Below, in pieces: positions 1 through 8,602 of a DNA stretch of 64,000 bases (positions within the stretch are counted from its first letter, which is position 1; the number at the start of each line of letters is the position of its first letter). This DNA comes from JADJOY01 sp016713535 [NCBI: Deltaproteobacteria bacterium] (lineage in GTDB: Bacteria; JADJOY01). A program made the translations under genes and the position numbers. The stretch is from contig JADJOY010000017.1 of the NCBI GenBank assembly GCA_016713535.1, positions 159,234-223,233 on the forward strand, read 5' to 3'. The notes beneath the pieces were generated by a model that did not search any database, was not told the origin of the DNA, and was given only the letters and a program-made list of their open reading frames with translations.

Positions 1-1
1 C

Positions 2-160
2 TCGCCCGAGGAGGTGTGGCGGCTGCGCAACCGCGCGGTGTGGAGCTTTTACGGCCGCCCGCGGTATCTCGCGCGGCGCGCCAGCCAGGCGCTCAAGGAC
101 GGCGGGCTCTGGATCGGCGCGCGCAACGCGCTCACGCTGTTCGGCTCCGCGCTCGGATGA
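2..160 (+). CDS. Radical SAM enzyme, C-terminal fragment
   Basis: The reading frame is open from the window edge to a TGA at 158-160 and encodes the last 52 residues of a protein whose body lies outside. The piece contains the motif FYGRPRYLARR. The B12-binding radical SAM protein encoded at 1234-3048 carries the near-identical string FYGRPRYALW about 150 residues before its end. I therefore infer a second B12-binding radical SAM enzyme of the same subfamily, encoded on the opposite strand to its relative. No catalytic domain is visible, so function beyond family membership cannot be stated. Confidence 0.6.
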   Translation, partial: SPEEVWRLRNRAVWSFYGRPRYLARRASQALKDGGLWIGARNALTLFGSALG

Positions 161-200
161 CGGGCTCGGTCGAAGCCGAGCTCGGCTGAGGTTTCCTGGC

Positions 201-704
201 TCAGTCGAGGAGCTCGAGCGCGACGTCGATCGCGAGCTCGAGAGCGAGCCAGCCGACCTCCCCCGAGTCCGGCGCCGCGCCCGGGGCCGTGAGGTCCGGG
301 AGGCGAGCCGAGAGTGCGCTCCCTGCCGCCGCGTCGCTCGGCCAGCTCGGCCTCACTCGCGGCGCCGGGAGCTCGACCGCTGGCAGGCGCTCGAGCTCGC
401 CCGCGTCGAACCACACGAGCTGGCAGCGCCGGCACACGTCGAGCTCGATCGACACCCCGCCCAACTCGGGCTGCACGACCAGCATGCCCGAACGGCACGA
501 CGGGCAAACCAGGCCGTGGTCGGGTGAGCGGGCTTGCCAGACGGCTCGCAGGACGGCGGGAGGGTGCCGGGGGCGCAGGCCCGCGAGCGTGATGGCCCTG
601 CCGCCGCAGCCGTCGCAGCGGTACCCGTGAGCGCCTCGCGTGCCCGGGCCGATCAGGACCGTGTCGCAGCGTGGACAGCCGAGCGACGGCAGGATCGGGC
701 CCAT
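201..704 (-). CDS. Double zinc-ribbon (zf-TFIIB-like) protein, paralogue 1
   Basis: This 167-residue protein has two Cys4 zinc ribbons and no enzymatic domain. CPRC (about residues 10-13) pairs with CDGC (30-33). CPSC (67-70) pairs with CRRC (91-94), followed by QLVWFDAGELE, the signature ending of zf-TFIIB-like ribbons. The C-terminal third is rich in Ala, Leu and Asp and looks like a loose amphipathic tail. It lies 26 bases downstream of a similar 167-residue protein and is probably cotranscribed with it and with the B12-binding radical SAM gene. The role is unknown; such ribbons usually act in protein or nucleic-acid binding or in assembly. Confidence 0.8.
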   Translation of the reverse strand: MGPILPSLGCPRCDTVLIGPGTRGAHGYRCDGCGGRAITLAGLRPRHPPAVLRAVWQARSPDHGLVCPSCRSGMLVVQPELGGVSIELDVCRRCQLVWFDAGELERLPAVELPAPRVRPSWPSDAAAGSALSARLPDLTAPGAAPDSGEVGWLALELAIDVALELLD

Positions 705-730
705 CGCTCACCGAGATCGGCCGTCGCCGC

Positions 731-1234
731 TCACCTCGCGAGCCGGCTCACGACCTCGGCGACGCCTTCCATGACCGCGACAGCGCGCTCCCGGTCGTTC
801 TCTTCACGGATCCGGTCGCGCCACATCGACACGATCGCTTGCGCGTAGGCGACCTTCGCCTCGGGTGGGAGCTCGTTGGCGGTGAGGCTCGGCGGTCGCG
901 GACGTTCCGGGATCCGCGCCAGCGAGGCGTCGCTCAGCCACGCGAGCTGACAGCGCGCGCAGACGTCGGCAGACGCTTCCCCGTCGGGAACGTGGACCGT
1001 GACGCGACTCGACGGCTTGCTGCAGGAGATGCATGGCAGTCCCGATGCGAGACCGGCACCGCGCCCCGCCGCCCAGAGCTGCGACACGGCGACGGCGTCG
1101 CGCTCGCGCCGCAGCCGTGAGATGGGCACGCCGGCCGACGAGCAGGGCTCACACCGCCACTCGTGCCCGACGACGTCGCGATGGAGCGCGAGAGCGCCAG
1201 CGCACGACGGACAGCGGCGGTCGAGGCGCCCCAT
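731..1234 (-). CDS. Double zinc-ribbon (zf-TFIIB-like) protein, paralogue 2
   Basis: This 167-residue protein has the same plan as its downstream neighbour: CPSC plus CEPC form ribbon one, CISC plus CARCQLAWLSD form ribbon two. A C-terminal helical segment (YAQAIVSMWRDRIREEN) follows. The ATG shares its A with the TGA of the upstream radical SAM gene (TGATG), which fixes this start and implies translational coupling. Equal length and matching Cys spacing to the protein at 201-704 point to a tandem duplication followed by divergence. Function is unknown; the context suggests an accessory to the radical SAM enzyme. Confidence 0.8.
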   Translation of the reverse strand: MGRLDRRCPSCAGALALHRDVVGHEWRCEPCSSAGVPISRLRRERDAVAVSQLWAAGRGAGLASGLPCISCSKPSSRVTVHVPDGEASADVCARCQLAWLSDASLARIPERPRPPSLTANELPPEAKVAYAQAIVSMWRDRIREENDRERAVAVMEGVAEVVSRLAR

Positions 1235-3048
1235 CACTTGCCGAGGGCGGTCGCGAACTGGGCGCCGAGCGCCGTCGCGCTGCGCTTGGCGGCGCGCTCG
1301 TCGTCGGCACGCATCGCGTCGAAGGCCGGCATGTACTTGGCGAACGAGACCTTGGGCGTCGTCGGCGACACCGTCTGGCCGCGCTCTGCCATGATCCTGA
1401 GCAGCTCGGCGGCGCGCTCGCGTGTGAGCACGGGGTCGACCTCGACACGGGTGTATTCGCGCTTGGCGAGCGTCCACGCGCCCTTCACGCCGCCCCCCGC
1501 GCCGAACACCGGGTGACGCGCGCCGGGGTTGGCGGCGGTCATGAGCGCCTCGAAGAAGGTCGCGACCGAGCGCATCCCGCGCCGCCACGCGGGCAGCTTC
1601 TTGCCGGTGGGCGGGCGCAGCGGTCGCAGCAGGAGCTGCGTGCCGACGCGTACGTAGCGCAGGAGCTCGTCCCACGACTCGATCCGGCTCAGCATCCACA
1701 GCGCGTAGCGCGGGCGCCCGTAGAAGCGGAAATAGGCGTTGCGAGCGAGGCGCTCGAGCTCGGGGCGGGTCAGCTCGGTCCACGGCGTGGGGAGCAGGTG
1801 CTCGTCGAGAGTGCCGCGCATGTACTCACGCCAGTAGTCGATGCCGGTGCCCTCGATGACGTACTTCTGCTCGAGCTCGGTGTGGGGCTTGATGATCGCG
1901 ATCTGGTACTGCGCGTACGCGAGCGGCAACGTGAGCGAGAAGTCGATGGTCTTCTTGGCGCTCGCCATCGTGTCGCCGGGAGCACCCACGATGAAGAAAC
2001 CGAGCCCCATGATGCCGGCTTCCTTCACGCACGCGAGCGTGCGGCGGATGTGGCTGGTCGCCTTCTGGCCCTTCTTCATCGCGGCGAGGACCTCGTCGTC
2101 CCCCGACTCGACCCCGAAGAAGATGCGCCGGCAGCCGCCCTCGGCGAGGGTGCGGATGAGCTCCTCGTCCGGCTCGCGGTCGGTGCGGTGCCACGACAGC
2201 GAGTCCACCCGCGACCGGCACGACCAGATGATGTCGAGCTTGCGGCGCTTGACCTCGCGCGCGAGCTCCATGACGCGCTCGCGGTCGTGGAGCATGAGCG
2301 GGTCGAACCAGTCGATCTCGTGGATGCCGAGTGAGATGCACTCCTCCACCTCGTCGATGAGCTGCTCGGGCGTACGCGCGTCGAAGCCGGAGTTGCGCAT
2401 GCAGCAGAACGAGCACGGGTACGGACAGCCGATCTCCGACATCCCGATGGTGAAGTTCTTGCGCTGCGAGACGTGCGAGAAGTAAAGGTCGTTCGGATAG
2501 ATCGAGCGGTCCGGAATGGGGTACTCGGAGAACGGGATCTTGCGTCCCGGGTGGGTGCGGCGCAGCTCGCCGCGATCCCGGTACACCAGGTCGGCGACCT
2601 TGTCGTAGCCGTGGCCACGCTCGAAGGCGGGTAGGAACTCGGGCAGGAAGGTGATCGACTCGCCGGCGCACAGGAAGTCGTACGCGCCGTGCGACATGAT
2701 CTCCTCGGGGTAGACCTTGGCCTCATAGCCGCCCGTCAAGATCGGGATGGTCGTCTCCGCCTTGAACTTCTTCGCCCAGCGGATCGCGAAGCGGAAGGTC
2801 TGGGCGGCGTGGGACGAGAAGGCGATCAGGTCGGGGTTCCACTGCTTCACCTGCCCGAGCACCTCGTCGCAGCCCCAGCGGCGCGCGAGCCCGTCGAAGA
2901 GCTTCACCTCCCAGCCGGCTTGGTTGGCCACGCGCGCGGCCCACCCGAACCCGAGGTGCGGGAAGAGGCCGAACTCATCATCCACGCTCGGCAGGTTCTC
3001 GTTGAAGATCTGCGTGTGGAACGTGGGATAGACGAATGCCAAACGCAT
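1234..3048 (-). CDS. B12-binding domain radical SAM protein
   Basis: This 604-residue enzyme has an N-terminal cobalamin-binding-like domain (about residues 1-140; HLGFGWAARVANQAG, LIAFSSHAAQTF, ILTGGYEAKVYPEE). A radical SAM barrel begins at the CPYPCSFCCM cluster motif, giving Cys-X3-Cys-X2-Cys for the 4Fe-4S cluster, and contains FFGVESGDDEVL and GFFIVGAPGDT. A C-terminal extension carries FYGRPRYALW. Such enzymes typically catalyse methylations or ring and chain rearrangements on lipids, cofactors or natural products; the substrate cannot be told here. I start at the ATG at 3046-3048 because GAGGAGG lies 10 bases upstream and the first residues (MRLAFVYPTF) begin the first beta strand. 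It leads an operon with two zinc-ribbon genes. Confidence 0.9.
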   Translation of the reverse strand: MRLAFVYPTFHTQIFNENLPSVDDEFGLFPHLGFGWAARVANQAGWEVKLFDGLARRWGCDEVLGQVKQWNPDLIAFSSHAAQTFRFAIRWAKKFKAETTIPILTGGYEAKVYPEEIMSHGAYDFLCAGESITFLPEFLPAFERGHGYDKVADLVYRDRGELRRTHPGRKIPFSEYPIPDRSIYPNDLYFSHVSQRKNFTIGMSEIGCPYPCSFCCMRNSGFDARTPEQLIDEVEECISLGIHEIDWFDPLMLHDRERVMELAREVKRRKLDIIWSCRSRVDSLSWHRTDREPDEELIRTLAEGGCRRIFFGVESGDDEVLAAMKKGQKATSHIRRTLACVKEAGIMGLGFFIVGAPGDTMASAKKTIDFSLTLPLAYAQYQIAIIKPHTELEQKYVIEGTGIDYWREYMRGTLDEHLLPTPWTELTRPELERLARNAYFRFYGRPRYALWMLSRIESWDELLRYVRVGTQLLLRPLRPPTGKKLPAWRRGMRSVATFFEALMTAANPGARHPVFGAGGGVKGAWTLAKREYTRVEVDPVLTRERAAELLRIMAERGQTVSPTTPKVSFAKYMPAFDAMRADDERAAKRSATALGAQFATALGK

Positions 3049-3576
3049 GGAAGGGCTGCCTCCTCGAACGTCCCGGCTCGTCGTGGCGGCCGTCAGAGCC
3101 GGCCGCACCGACCTCCGCAACGCGAAGGGGTAGCGTGCTCGAGGGCACCGTGCCCGGGGGGGAGCGTTGCGCCGGCCGTGGGCTCGGTCCGGCGACGAAG
3201 CCGTCGATCCAGGAGCGAGGTCCGCACGGCGGATCGACGGGGAACGCTAACGGGTTCGGGGATCACTCGAGCGTCGCGGTGGGTTTCGCACTTTCGGAGC
3301 ACGCTCGGGGGAACGCTGCGCACCCGCCGGGCACGGTATCACGCGATTTTCGAGAGGGTCAAACCGCGCAGCGTGTCGCGACGCGCGCGGACGCGGGGCC
3401 GCGAAATCGCCGAAAACACGGGCGTTGCGTGACGGGCGTGGGGTACGATGTATGGGCGCCCATGTTTCGTGGCGACGGATCGGCGTGCGCCATCGCCTTG
3501 ACGTCGCGCGACCCCGGTTCGTAGGTTGAGCCTCGCTCTCGGCCCCTCCGACGAGAACCGACCCGGCCGTCCCTCG
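3049..3576. other. Divergent intergenic region between two radical SAM genes
   Basis: No credible gene is visible in these 528 bases; the open frames present are GC-driven. The region must hold promoters for both flanking genes. On the minus strand, TTGACC (complement of 3357-3362) is followed after 16 to 18 bases by GATACC/TACCGT, a plausible sigma-70 promoter about 285 bases upstream of the B12-radical SAM start. On the plus strand only weak -10-like strings (TACGAT, about 3444) are visible. Confidence 0.5.
3333..3362 (-). promoter_or_regulatory. Candidate sigma-70 promoter for the B12-radical SAM operon
   Basis: Read on the minus strand, TTGACC matches the -35 consensus at five of six positions. 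It is followed by a -10 candidate GATACC (16-base spacer) or, as an extended -10, TG-A-TACCGT (18-base spacer). The -10 match is poor and the leader to the start codon would be unusually long, so this is tentative. Confidence 0.3.
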
Positions 3577-4647
3577 ATGATCGACTTCGCGGGCCTTCGC
3601 GACAACCTGAAGCTTCGCGCCCGGGCCGACGCCGCCTGGCGGAAGGTCGTGCCGCGGCCGCAGCAGGTCCACATCAGCATCACGGACCGCTGCAACCTGA
3701 GCTGCGAGCACTGTGACATCTGGATGAAGCCGGTGCCCGGCGAGGTGCCGATCGAGCGCTGGAAGGAAGTCGTCGACGAGTGCCGCGAGTGGCTGGGGCC
3801 GTTCACGCTCAAGATCGTGGGTGGGGAGCCGCTCCTCAAGGAAGGCGTAGTCGAGCTCATCGCCCACGCCAAGGAGCGCGGCTGCCGCGTCGGGCTCTCC
3901 ACCAACGCGATCCCGCTCTCCAACCCCGATCGCGCCCAGGAGATGGTCGACACCGGGCTCGACGAGATCCACATCTCGCTCGAGAGCTTCACGCCCGACC
4001 ACCACGACCAGATCCGCAAGCGCGCCGGCGCGCACGCGCGCACGGTGAAGGCGATCGGCGAGCTCACCCGCCGCCGTACCCACCTCCAGGTGAGCCTGGC
4101 GACGGTCGTCTGCCAGCAGAACCTCGACGAGCTCCTCAAGATGGTCGACTTCGTCCGCGACCACGGGCTCTACACCGTCAACTACCAACCGCTCTATGCC
4201 AATTTCGGCCGTCCCTTCGACCCACGCTGGTACGAGACGAGCCCGTACTTCCCGCGCGACGTCGACAAGCTCGACGCCGTCCTCGACCGCCTGGTCGAGA
4301 TCCGTACCGCCGAGTGGCTGGTCGGCAACACCGTCAACCAGCTGCAGATGATGAAGGTCTACTTCCGCAACCCCAACGCGGACGACCAGGTGGTGTGCAA
4401 GGCGGGCGACGACGACATCGCCTTCGATCCCTACGGCAACCTCAAGATGTGCTTCTGGCTCGACCCGGTCGGGAACATCCGCGACGAGCAGCCGAAGGCC
4501 GCCTACTGGTCGGAGGAAGCGCGCGAGCGGCGCCGCGAGGTGCGCTCCTGCACCCGCAACTGCAACTTGCTCAACTGCAACTTCGACCGCGAGCGCTTCG
4601 GCGAAGCGCTCTGGACGCGTCTCGGGATCGGCGCCGCGCGCGGCTAG
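3577..4647 (+). CDS. Radical SAM/SPASM domain protein
   Basis: This 356-residue enzyme has a radical SAM core near its N terminus (ISITDRCNLSCEHCDIW, Cys-X3-Cys-X2-Cys) with LKIVGGEPLL and GLDEIHISLES. A SPASM-type auxiliary-cluster region follows (VVCKAGDDDIAFDPYGNLKMCFW, then RSCTRNCNLLNC), placing it with enzymes that modify peptides, sugars or lipids. An in-frame TTG at 3526 would add 17 residues (MSLALGPSD) without conserved features, so I prefer the ATG at 3577. It stands alone between a divergent radical SAM gene and a hairpin cluster, and precedes the glycosyltransferase operon. The substrate is unknown. Confidence 0.88.
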   Translation: MIDFAGLRDNLKLRARADAAWRKVVPRPQQVHISITDRCNLSCEHCDIWMKPVPGEVPIERWKEVVDECREWLGPFTLKIVGGEPLLKEGVVELIAHAKERGCRVGLSTNAIPLSNPDRAQEMVDTGLDEIHISLESFTPDHHDQIRKRAGAHARTVKAIGELTRRRTHLQVSLATVVCQQNLDELLKMVDFVRDHGLYTVNYQPLYANFGRPFDPRWYETSPYFPRDVDKLDAVLDRLVEIRTAEWLVGNTVNQLQMMKVYFRNPNADDQVVCKAGDDDIAFDPYGNLKMCFWLDPVGNIRDEQPKAAYWSEEARERRREVRSCTRNCNLLNCNFDRERFGEALWTRLGIGAARG

Positions 4648-4688
4648 GAGCCTGTCGGGAGATGTGCTTCGCACGCCGACAGGCTCCT
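4646..4688 (+). terminator. Perfect 13-base inverted repeat at the stop codon
   Basis: AGGAGCCTGTCGG at 4646-4658 is exactly complementary to CCGACAGGCTCCT at 4676-4688. Inside the loop sits a smaller hairpin, GTGC-TTC-GCAC. The left arm begins in the TAG stop codon of the radical SAM gene. There is no following T-run, so it is either a non-canonical transcription stop or a palindromic repeat element. Confidence 0.6.
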
Positions 4689-4696
4689 GACCTGAT

Positions 4697-4760
4697 GTTC
4701 CCTCGGGGGTCTGTTCCAGACCCCCGCCCCGAAAAAAGGCGCGACTTTTCGGGGCCCCAC
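4697..4760 (+). repeat. Two-hairpin repeat, copy 1 (terminator-like)
   Basis: Two adjacent perfect hairpins: CGGGGGTCTG-TTC-CAGACCCCCG (4704-4726) and CCCCGAAAA...TTTTCGGGG (4727-4754), framed by GTTCCCTC and GGGGCCCCAC. The same frame recurs inverted at 36632-36693 with a different second stem. Both copies lie just downstream of, and in the same direction as, a gene, which suggests a transcription terminator or a mobile hairpin with that effect. Confidence 0.6.
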
Positions 4761-4864
4761 TAGCCGGCTCGCGTTCGCTCGCCGAACGCGCCGCTGGCGC
4801 GTGCAGGAGTCGACACCGGGCGCGATATCCTGGCGCGCTCCGTTGATGCTGGGATCGTCGCTCC

Positions 4865-5866
4865 GTGCAGCCCTCGTTCGCGCGCCGCCTGTCGTACTGG
4901 CTCAACCAGCCGCTGGTCCCGCCCACCAAGCTCATCTTGTTGCTCACGCACCGCTGCCCGGTGCGCTGCGAGTTCTGCTCGACCCACCGCTGGGCCGAGG
5001 CGCGCCCGCGCGAGCTTGCCGTCGAGGACCTCGAACGTCGCATCGTGGAGGGCGGCGCAGTGGGGATCCACGACGTGCTCTTTTCCGGCGGCGAGCCGCT
5101 GCTCCGGCGCGGCGACGTGCTCAGGCTGACGCGCTTCACGCGCGGGCTCGGGCTCATCCCCACGATCATCACCAGCGGCGCGATCGGCGGCGAGGACACG
5201 ATCGGCGCGCTCGTCGACGCCGGGATGGCGAGCTTCATGGTGTCGATCGACGGCGATCGGCCCGAGACCCACGACCGCCTGCGCGGGCGCGCCGGGTCGT
5301 TCGACGAGGCGTCGACGTGGGTGCGGCGGGCGATCGCCTGTCGGGAGCGTCTCGCCGCGCCCTCGCCGCCCTATACCGTGTACGTCCAGACGGTGGTGAC
5401 GCGCGACAACGTCGGCGAGCTCGTGCCGCTCGCGCGCCGGCTGCGCGACGAGGGCGCGGACGCGATCCTGTTCCAGGGGCTCGCGCCGGACGCCTATCTC
5501 GACACCCACGGCTTCGACGCCGCCGCGCTCGCCCAGCTCGACGACGCCGTGGCCGCGCTCGCGGCGTTCGAGCCGCGCGGCTTCGTGATGAACCCGGACC
5601 GCTACCTTCGGGATCTGATCGCGTTCTACCGTGCGCGCGGCGAGCCCGAGCCGAAGCGCTGCCCGGCCGGGTTCGACACCCTGGTGCTCGCGCCGGACGG
5701 CTCGGTCAGCTCGTGCCGCGAGTCCCAGACCCGCGAGATTCTCGGCGCGGGCGGCGTGCCGCTCACCCTGCGCGAGGCGTGGCGTCACCCGCGCTTCCAG
5801 GCGGCGCGCCGCACCATGCGCGTGTGCGAGAAGCCGTGCACCATCAATTGCTGGTACACAGCGTGA
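4865..5866 (+). CDS. Radical SAM protein with C-terminal Cys cluster
   Basis: This 333-residue protein has a radical SAM motif (LTHRCPVRCEFCST, Cys-X3-Cys-X2-Cys) near residue 35, LFSGGEPLLRRGD and SFMVSIDGDRPETHD. Its C-terminal half ends with KRCPAGFDTLVLAPDGSVSSC and CEKPCTINCWYTA, the Cys pattern of a SPASM or twitch auxiliary-cluster domain. The start is GTG at 4865. It is the first gene after a hairpin cluster and lies 53 bases before a glycosyltransferase, so it probably opens that operon. The modified substrate (peptide, lipid carrier or sugar) is not identifiable. Confidence 0.85.
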   Translation: MQPSFARRLSYWLNQPLVPPTKLILLLTHRCPVRCEFCSTHRWAEARPRELAVEDLERRIVEGGAVGIHDVLFSGGEPLLRRGDVLRLTRFTRGLGLIPTIITSGAIGGEDTIGALVDAGMASFMVSIDGDRPETHDRLRGRAGSFDEASTWVRRAIACRERLAAPSPPYTVYVQTVVTRDNVGELVPLARRLRDEGADAILFQGLAPDAYLDTHGFDAAALAQLDDAVAALAAFEPRGFVMNPDRYLRDLIAFYRARGEPEPKRCPAGFDTLVLAPDGSVSSCRESQTREILGAGGVPLTLREAWRHPRFQAARRTMRVCEKPCTINCWYTA

Positions 5867-5919
5867 TCTCCCAGGCGTCGCGCCGCGCCGCGCGTTGACC
5901 GGCGCCACGGGCCTCTTCG

Positions 5920-7068
5920 ATGCGGATCGCGCTGGTCCACCAGAGCGGCGGCGAGCGGGGCGGGACGGAACGGTACCTCGACTCGCTCTGGGGTGCCCTC
6001 GCGTCGCGCGGTCACGAGGTCTCGCTCTGGGACCCGAGCACGCCGAGCGGCACGAGGCGCGATGCCCGGGCGTTCGCCGCCGAGGTCACCCGCGAAGCGC
6101 ACGTGGTGCACCTTCACCACGTCGAGGATCCGGCGTTCGCGGCGGCGATCGCGGGATCCTCGGCCGGCGTGGTGTGGTCGATCCACGACCTGCGGCCGGT
6201 CTGCCCGGGCGCCAACCGCCTCGATCGTCACGACCGCGCCTGCGCGCGTTTCGCCGCGCGTCGCTGCGCCGCGCAGGCCGTGCTCGGCCGCTGCGCGGGT
6301 CTGCCTCGGTGGCCGGTCGCGAGCGCGTTGCGCGTCGAGCGCTGGGCGCGCTGGGTCCGTTCGTTCCCGCGTCGCTGGCCGGTGGTGGTGGCCTCCGTGG
6401 CCATGCGCGACCGGATCGCGAGCCAGGGCTGGCCGGCCAGCGGCGTCGCGGTGGCGCCGTATCCGGTGGCGGTGCCGGAGCCGGGTGGGCGCCCGGCCTC
6501 GAGCGCGAGCGAGGTGCTCTTCGCCGCGCGGCTGGTCGAGCCGGACAAGGGCCTCGGCTTGCTGGTGGACGTGCTGGGTCGGCTGCCGCCGGCCACCCGC
6601 GCGGTCGTCGCGGGTGAAGGGCCGTCGCGAACCTGGCTGGAGCGCCGCCTCGAGGCGGCGGGTCTACGCGACCGAGTCGCCATGACGGGATGGCTCGAGC
6701 CAGAGGAGCTGTCGCGACGGATGGACGCGTCCGCGCTGCTGGTCATGACCTCGCACTGGCCCGAGCCGTCGGGGATCGTGGGCCTCGAGGCGCTCGCGCA
6801 CGCGCGCCCGGTGGTGGCGACCGACGTGGGTGGGGTGGCGGAGTGGCTGCGCGACGGGGAGGTCGGGTACCGCGTGCCCGCTGGCGACGCGGTGGCAATC
6901 GCCGACCGCGTCCGCGCGCTGCTCGCGGATGGCCCTCGCCGTGACGCGCTGGGCGCCGCCGGCCGCGAGTGGATCCGGAGCCACCGCGCGCCCGCGGCTC
7001 ACGCCGCTCGCCTCGAGGGGCTCTACGCGGCAGCGGCTCGTAGCGCCGGGAAGGGGGGCGAGACGTGA
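5920..7068 (+). CDS. Glycosyltransferase family 4 protein
   Basis: This 382-residue protein has a GT-B fold. The N-terminal acceptor domain begins MRIALVHQSGGERGGTERYL and the C-terminal donor domain carries LFAARLVEPDKGLGLL, VVAGEGPS, and the GT4 signature EPSGIVGLEALAHARPVVATDVGG, where the first Glu contacts the nucleotide sugar in the family. It should transfer a sugar from a nucleotide donor to a lipid- or polymer-linked acceptor on the cytoplasmic face. Its TGA overlaps the GTG of the next glycosyltransferase by four bases, so the two are translationally coupled. Confidence 0.9.
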   Translation: MRIALVHQSGGERGGTERYLDSLWGALASRGHEVSLWDPSTPSGTRRDARAFAAEVTREAHVVHLHHVEDPAFAAAIAGSSAGVVWSIHDLRPVCPGANRLDRHDRACARFAARRCAAQAVLGRCAGLPRWPVASALRVERWARWVRSFPRRWPVVVASVAMRDRIASQGWPASGVAVAPYPVAVPEPGGRPASSASEVLFAARLVEPDKGLGLLVDVLGRLPPATRAVVAGEGPSRTWLERRLEAAGLRDRVAMTGWLEPEELSRRMDASALLVMTSHWPEPSGIVGLEALAHARPVVATDVGGVAEWLRDGEVGYRVPAGDAVAIADRVRALLADGPRRDALGAAGREWIRSHRAPAAHAARLEGLYAAAARSAGKGGET

Positions 7069-8306
7069 GGATCGCCCTGGTCGGGGTGCTGCCGCCGCTG
7101 CGCTCCGGGATCGCCGATCACACCCTCGAGCTCGCACGCGCGCTCGCCGAGCGCAACGAGGTGACGCTCTACGTTGAGGATCCCATGGGGGTGGCCATCG
7201 AGCCGGCGTGCCCACCGATCCGCGCGGCGGCCGACCTGCCGGGCCGCCGTCGTGAGCACGACGTGGTCCTGTACCAGGCCGGGAACCACGCGGCGCACGG
7301 CTTCGTGATCGACCTCGTCCGGCGCGTGCCGGGTGTCGTCGATCTCCACGACGCGACCTTGCACGACCTCACGCTGGCGCGGCTCGTCGGTGCTCGGGCA
7401 GCGTTGGCCCGCGAGCTGGCGAGAAACGAGGGCGCGCTCGCGGTGCTCCCGCGGCTCCTCGGCAGCGACGACGAGACTCGCTCCGCGGTCCGAGGCTGGG
7501 TGGGCCGCCCGCGGTATCGCCTCGCGCTTCACTCGCGGCGCCGCGAGCTCTTCCCGCTGCGCCGTGCGATCCTCGGAGCGGCGCGCGCGGTGATCGTGCA
7601 CAGCCCGCATCTCGCGGCCCTGGTCCGGGCGAGCACGCCTGGGGTCCCGGTGGTTCACGTCCCGCACGGCGTTCGCGTCGACCTCGCGCCGCTCGAGCGG
7701 ACCGCTGCGCGGCGAGCCGTGGGGCTCACGGCGCGAGGTGTCGGGCCCACGACGCTGGTGTGCATGAGCTTCGGGCTGATCCAGCCGCACAAACGAATCG
7801 GCGTCGCGCTCGACGCCGTGCAAACGCTCCGCGCCCAGGGTCGCGACGTGCGCTACGTCCTCGTCGGCCCGCGCGGGCCCGACCTCGACGTCGAGCTCGC
7901 GATCCGTAGCCGTCGTCTCGAGAGTGCGGTCGAGGTGGTCGACGGCTTCCCGCCAGTCGAGGACGTGGCGCGGTGGATGCAAGCCGCGGATGTGGGGATC
8001 GCCTTGCGGGGGCCCAGCACGGGCGGGATCTCGGGGGCGTGGCTCAAGATGATGGCGCTCGGCTTGCCGACGATCGCGACCGCGGTGCCCGAGGGCTCGC
8101 ACCTGCCTCCGGACGCGACCTGGTTCGTGCCGACCGGCGGGCGTGAGCTGCCGGAGCTGGTGCGCGCCCTCGAGCAACTCGCGGACGACCCCGTCGAGCG
8201 CGCCGCGCTCGGTGAACGAGGACGCGTGGCGATCGAGCGCCACGGCTTTGCCTGGCCGGCCGCTGCGCGCGCGTATGAGGCGGCGCTCGGCGAGCTCACG
8301 ACCTGA
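7065..8306 (+). CDS. Glycosyltransferase (GT4-like)
   Basis: This 413-residue GT-B glycosyltransferase begins VRIALVGVLPPLRSGIADH, a typical GT4 N terminus. In the second domain the donor site is divergent: CMSFGLIQPHKRIGVAL, YVLVGPRGPD, then TGGISGAWLKMMALGLPTIAT in place of the usual acidic EGFG-type motif. The GTG start lies in a GTGA overlap with the preceding gene. It is probably the second of four transferases building one glycan. A short membrane-protein gene follows after 30 bases. Confidence 0.88.
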   Translation: MRIALVGVLPPLRSGIADHTLELARALAERNEVTLYVEDPMGVAIEPACPPIRAAADLPGRRREHDVVLYQAGNHAAHGFVIDLVRRVPGVVDLHDATLHDLTLARLVGARAALARELARNEGALAVLPRLLGSDDETRSAVRGWVGRPRYRLALHSRRRELFPLRRAILGAARAVIVHSPHLAALVRASTPGVPVVHVPHGVRVDLAPLERTAARRAVGLTARGVGPTTLVCMSFGLIQPHKRIGVALDAVQTLRAQGRDVRYVLVGPRGPDLDVELAIRSRRLESAVEVVDGFPPVEDVARWMQAADVGIALRGPSTGGISGAWLKMMALGLPTIATAVPEGSHLPPDATWFVPTGGRELPELVRALEQLADDPVERAALGERGRVAIERHGFAWPAAARAYEAALGELTT

Positions 8307-8336
8307 ACCGTCACCAGGAACGGCGAGGAGATCCCG

Positions 8337-8519
8337 ATGGAAACCAGCGAGGACATGCCGCGCCCGCAGCCAGCCACGAAGCGGCTCGGCCGTTTCCTGC
8401 GTAGCGACCCCCGGGTCTGGGTCGCAGTCGTGCTCGCGCTGCTGGTCGGCCTCGGGGTGTTCGCGGTGCTGACCGAGTCCGATCCCGAGATGCCGGTTCA
8501 GTACCGGGGGGCCTGGTGA
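8337..8519 (+). CDS. Small single-pass membrane protein (60 aa)
   Basis: This 60-residue protein has a charged N terminus (RLGRFLRSDPRVW) followed by one hydrophobic helix (VAVVLALLVGLGVFAVL) and a short exposed tail. GAGGAG lies 8 bases before the ATG and supports the start. Its layout resembles the DUF5989 protein encoded 83 bases downstream (helix preceded by a basic/aromatic patch, followed by an acidic turn and Met-Pro), so it may be a diverged sibling. Such small proteins accompany polysaccharide or capsule loci. No enzymatic role is evident. Confidence 0.7.
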   Translation: METSEDMPRPQPATKRLGRFLRSDPRVWVAVVLALLVGLGVFAVLTESDPEMPVQYRGAW

Positions 8520-8557
8520 GCGGAGCACCCGTCAGCTTCCATGCGTCGTGACCGCTC

Positions 8558-8566
8558 TGCTAGAAT
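8558..8566 (+). promoter_or_regulatory. Extended -10-like element (TGC-TAGAAT)
   Basis: TGCTAGAAT ends 36 bases before the DUF5989 gene start. The same string precedes the response-regulator gene (20387-20395), and GC-TAGAAT precedes the DUF4388 gene (33531-33536). No good -35 hexamer is visible, consistent with an extended -10 promoter, but at this level the call is weak. Confidence 0.35.
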
Positions 8567-8602
8567 CCGCTCGCCCTGTCGGGTCCGGAGAACGTGGTCA
8601 CG

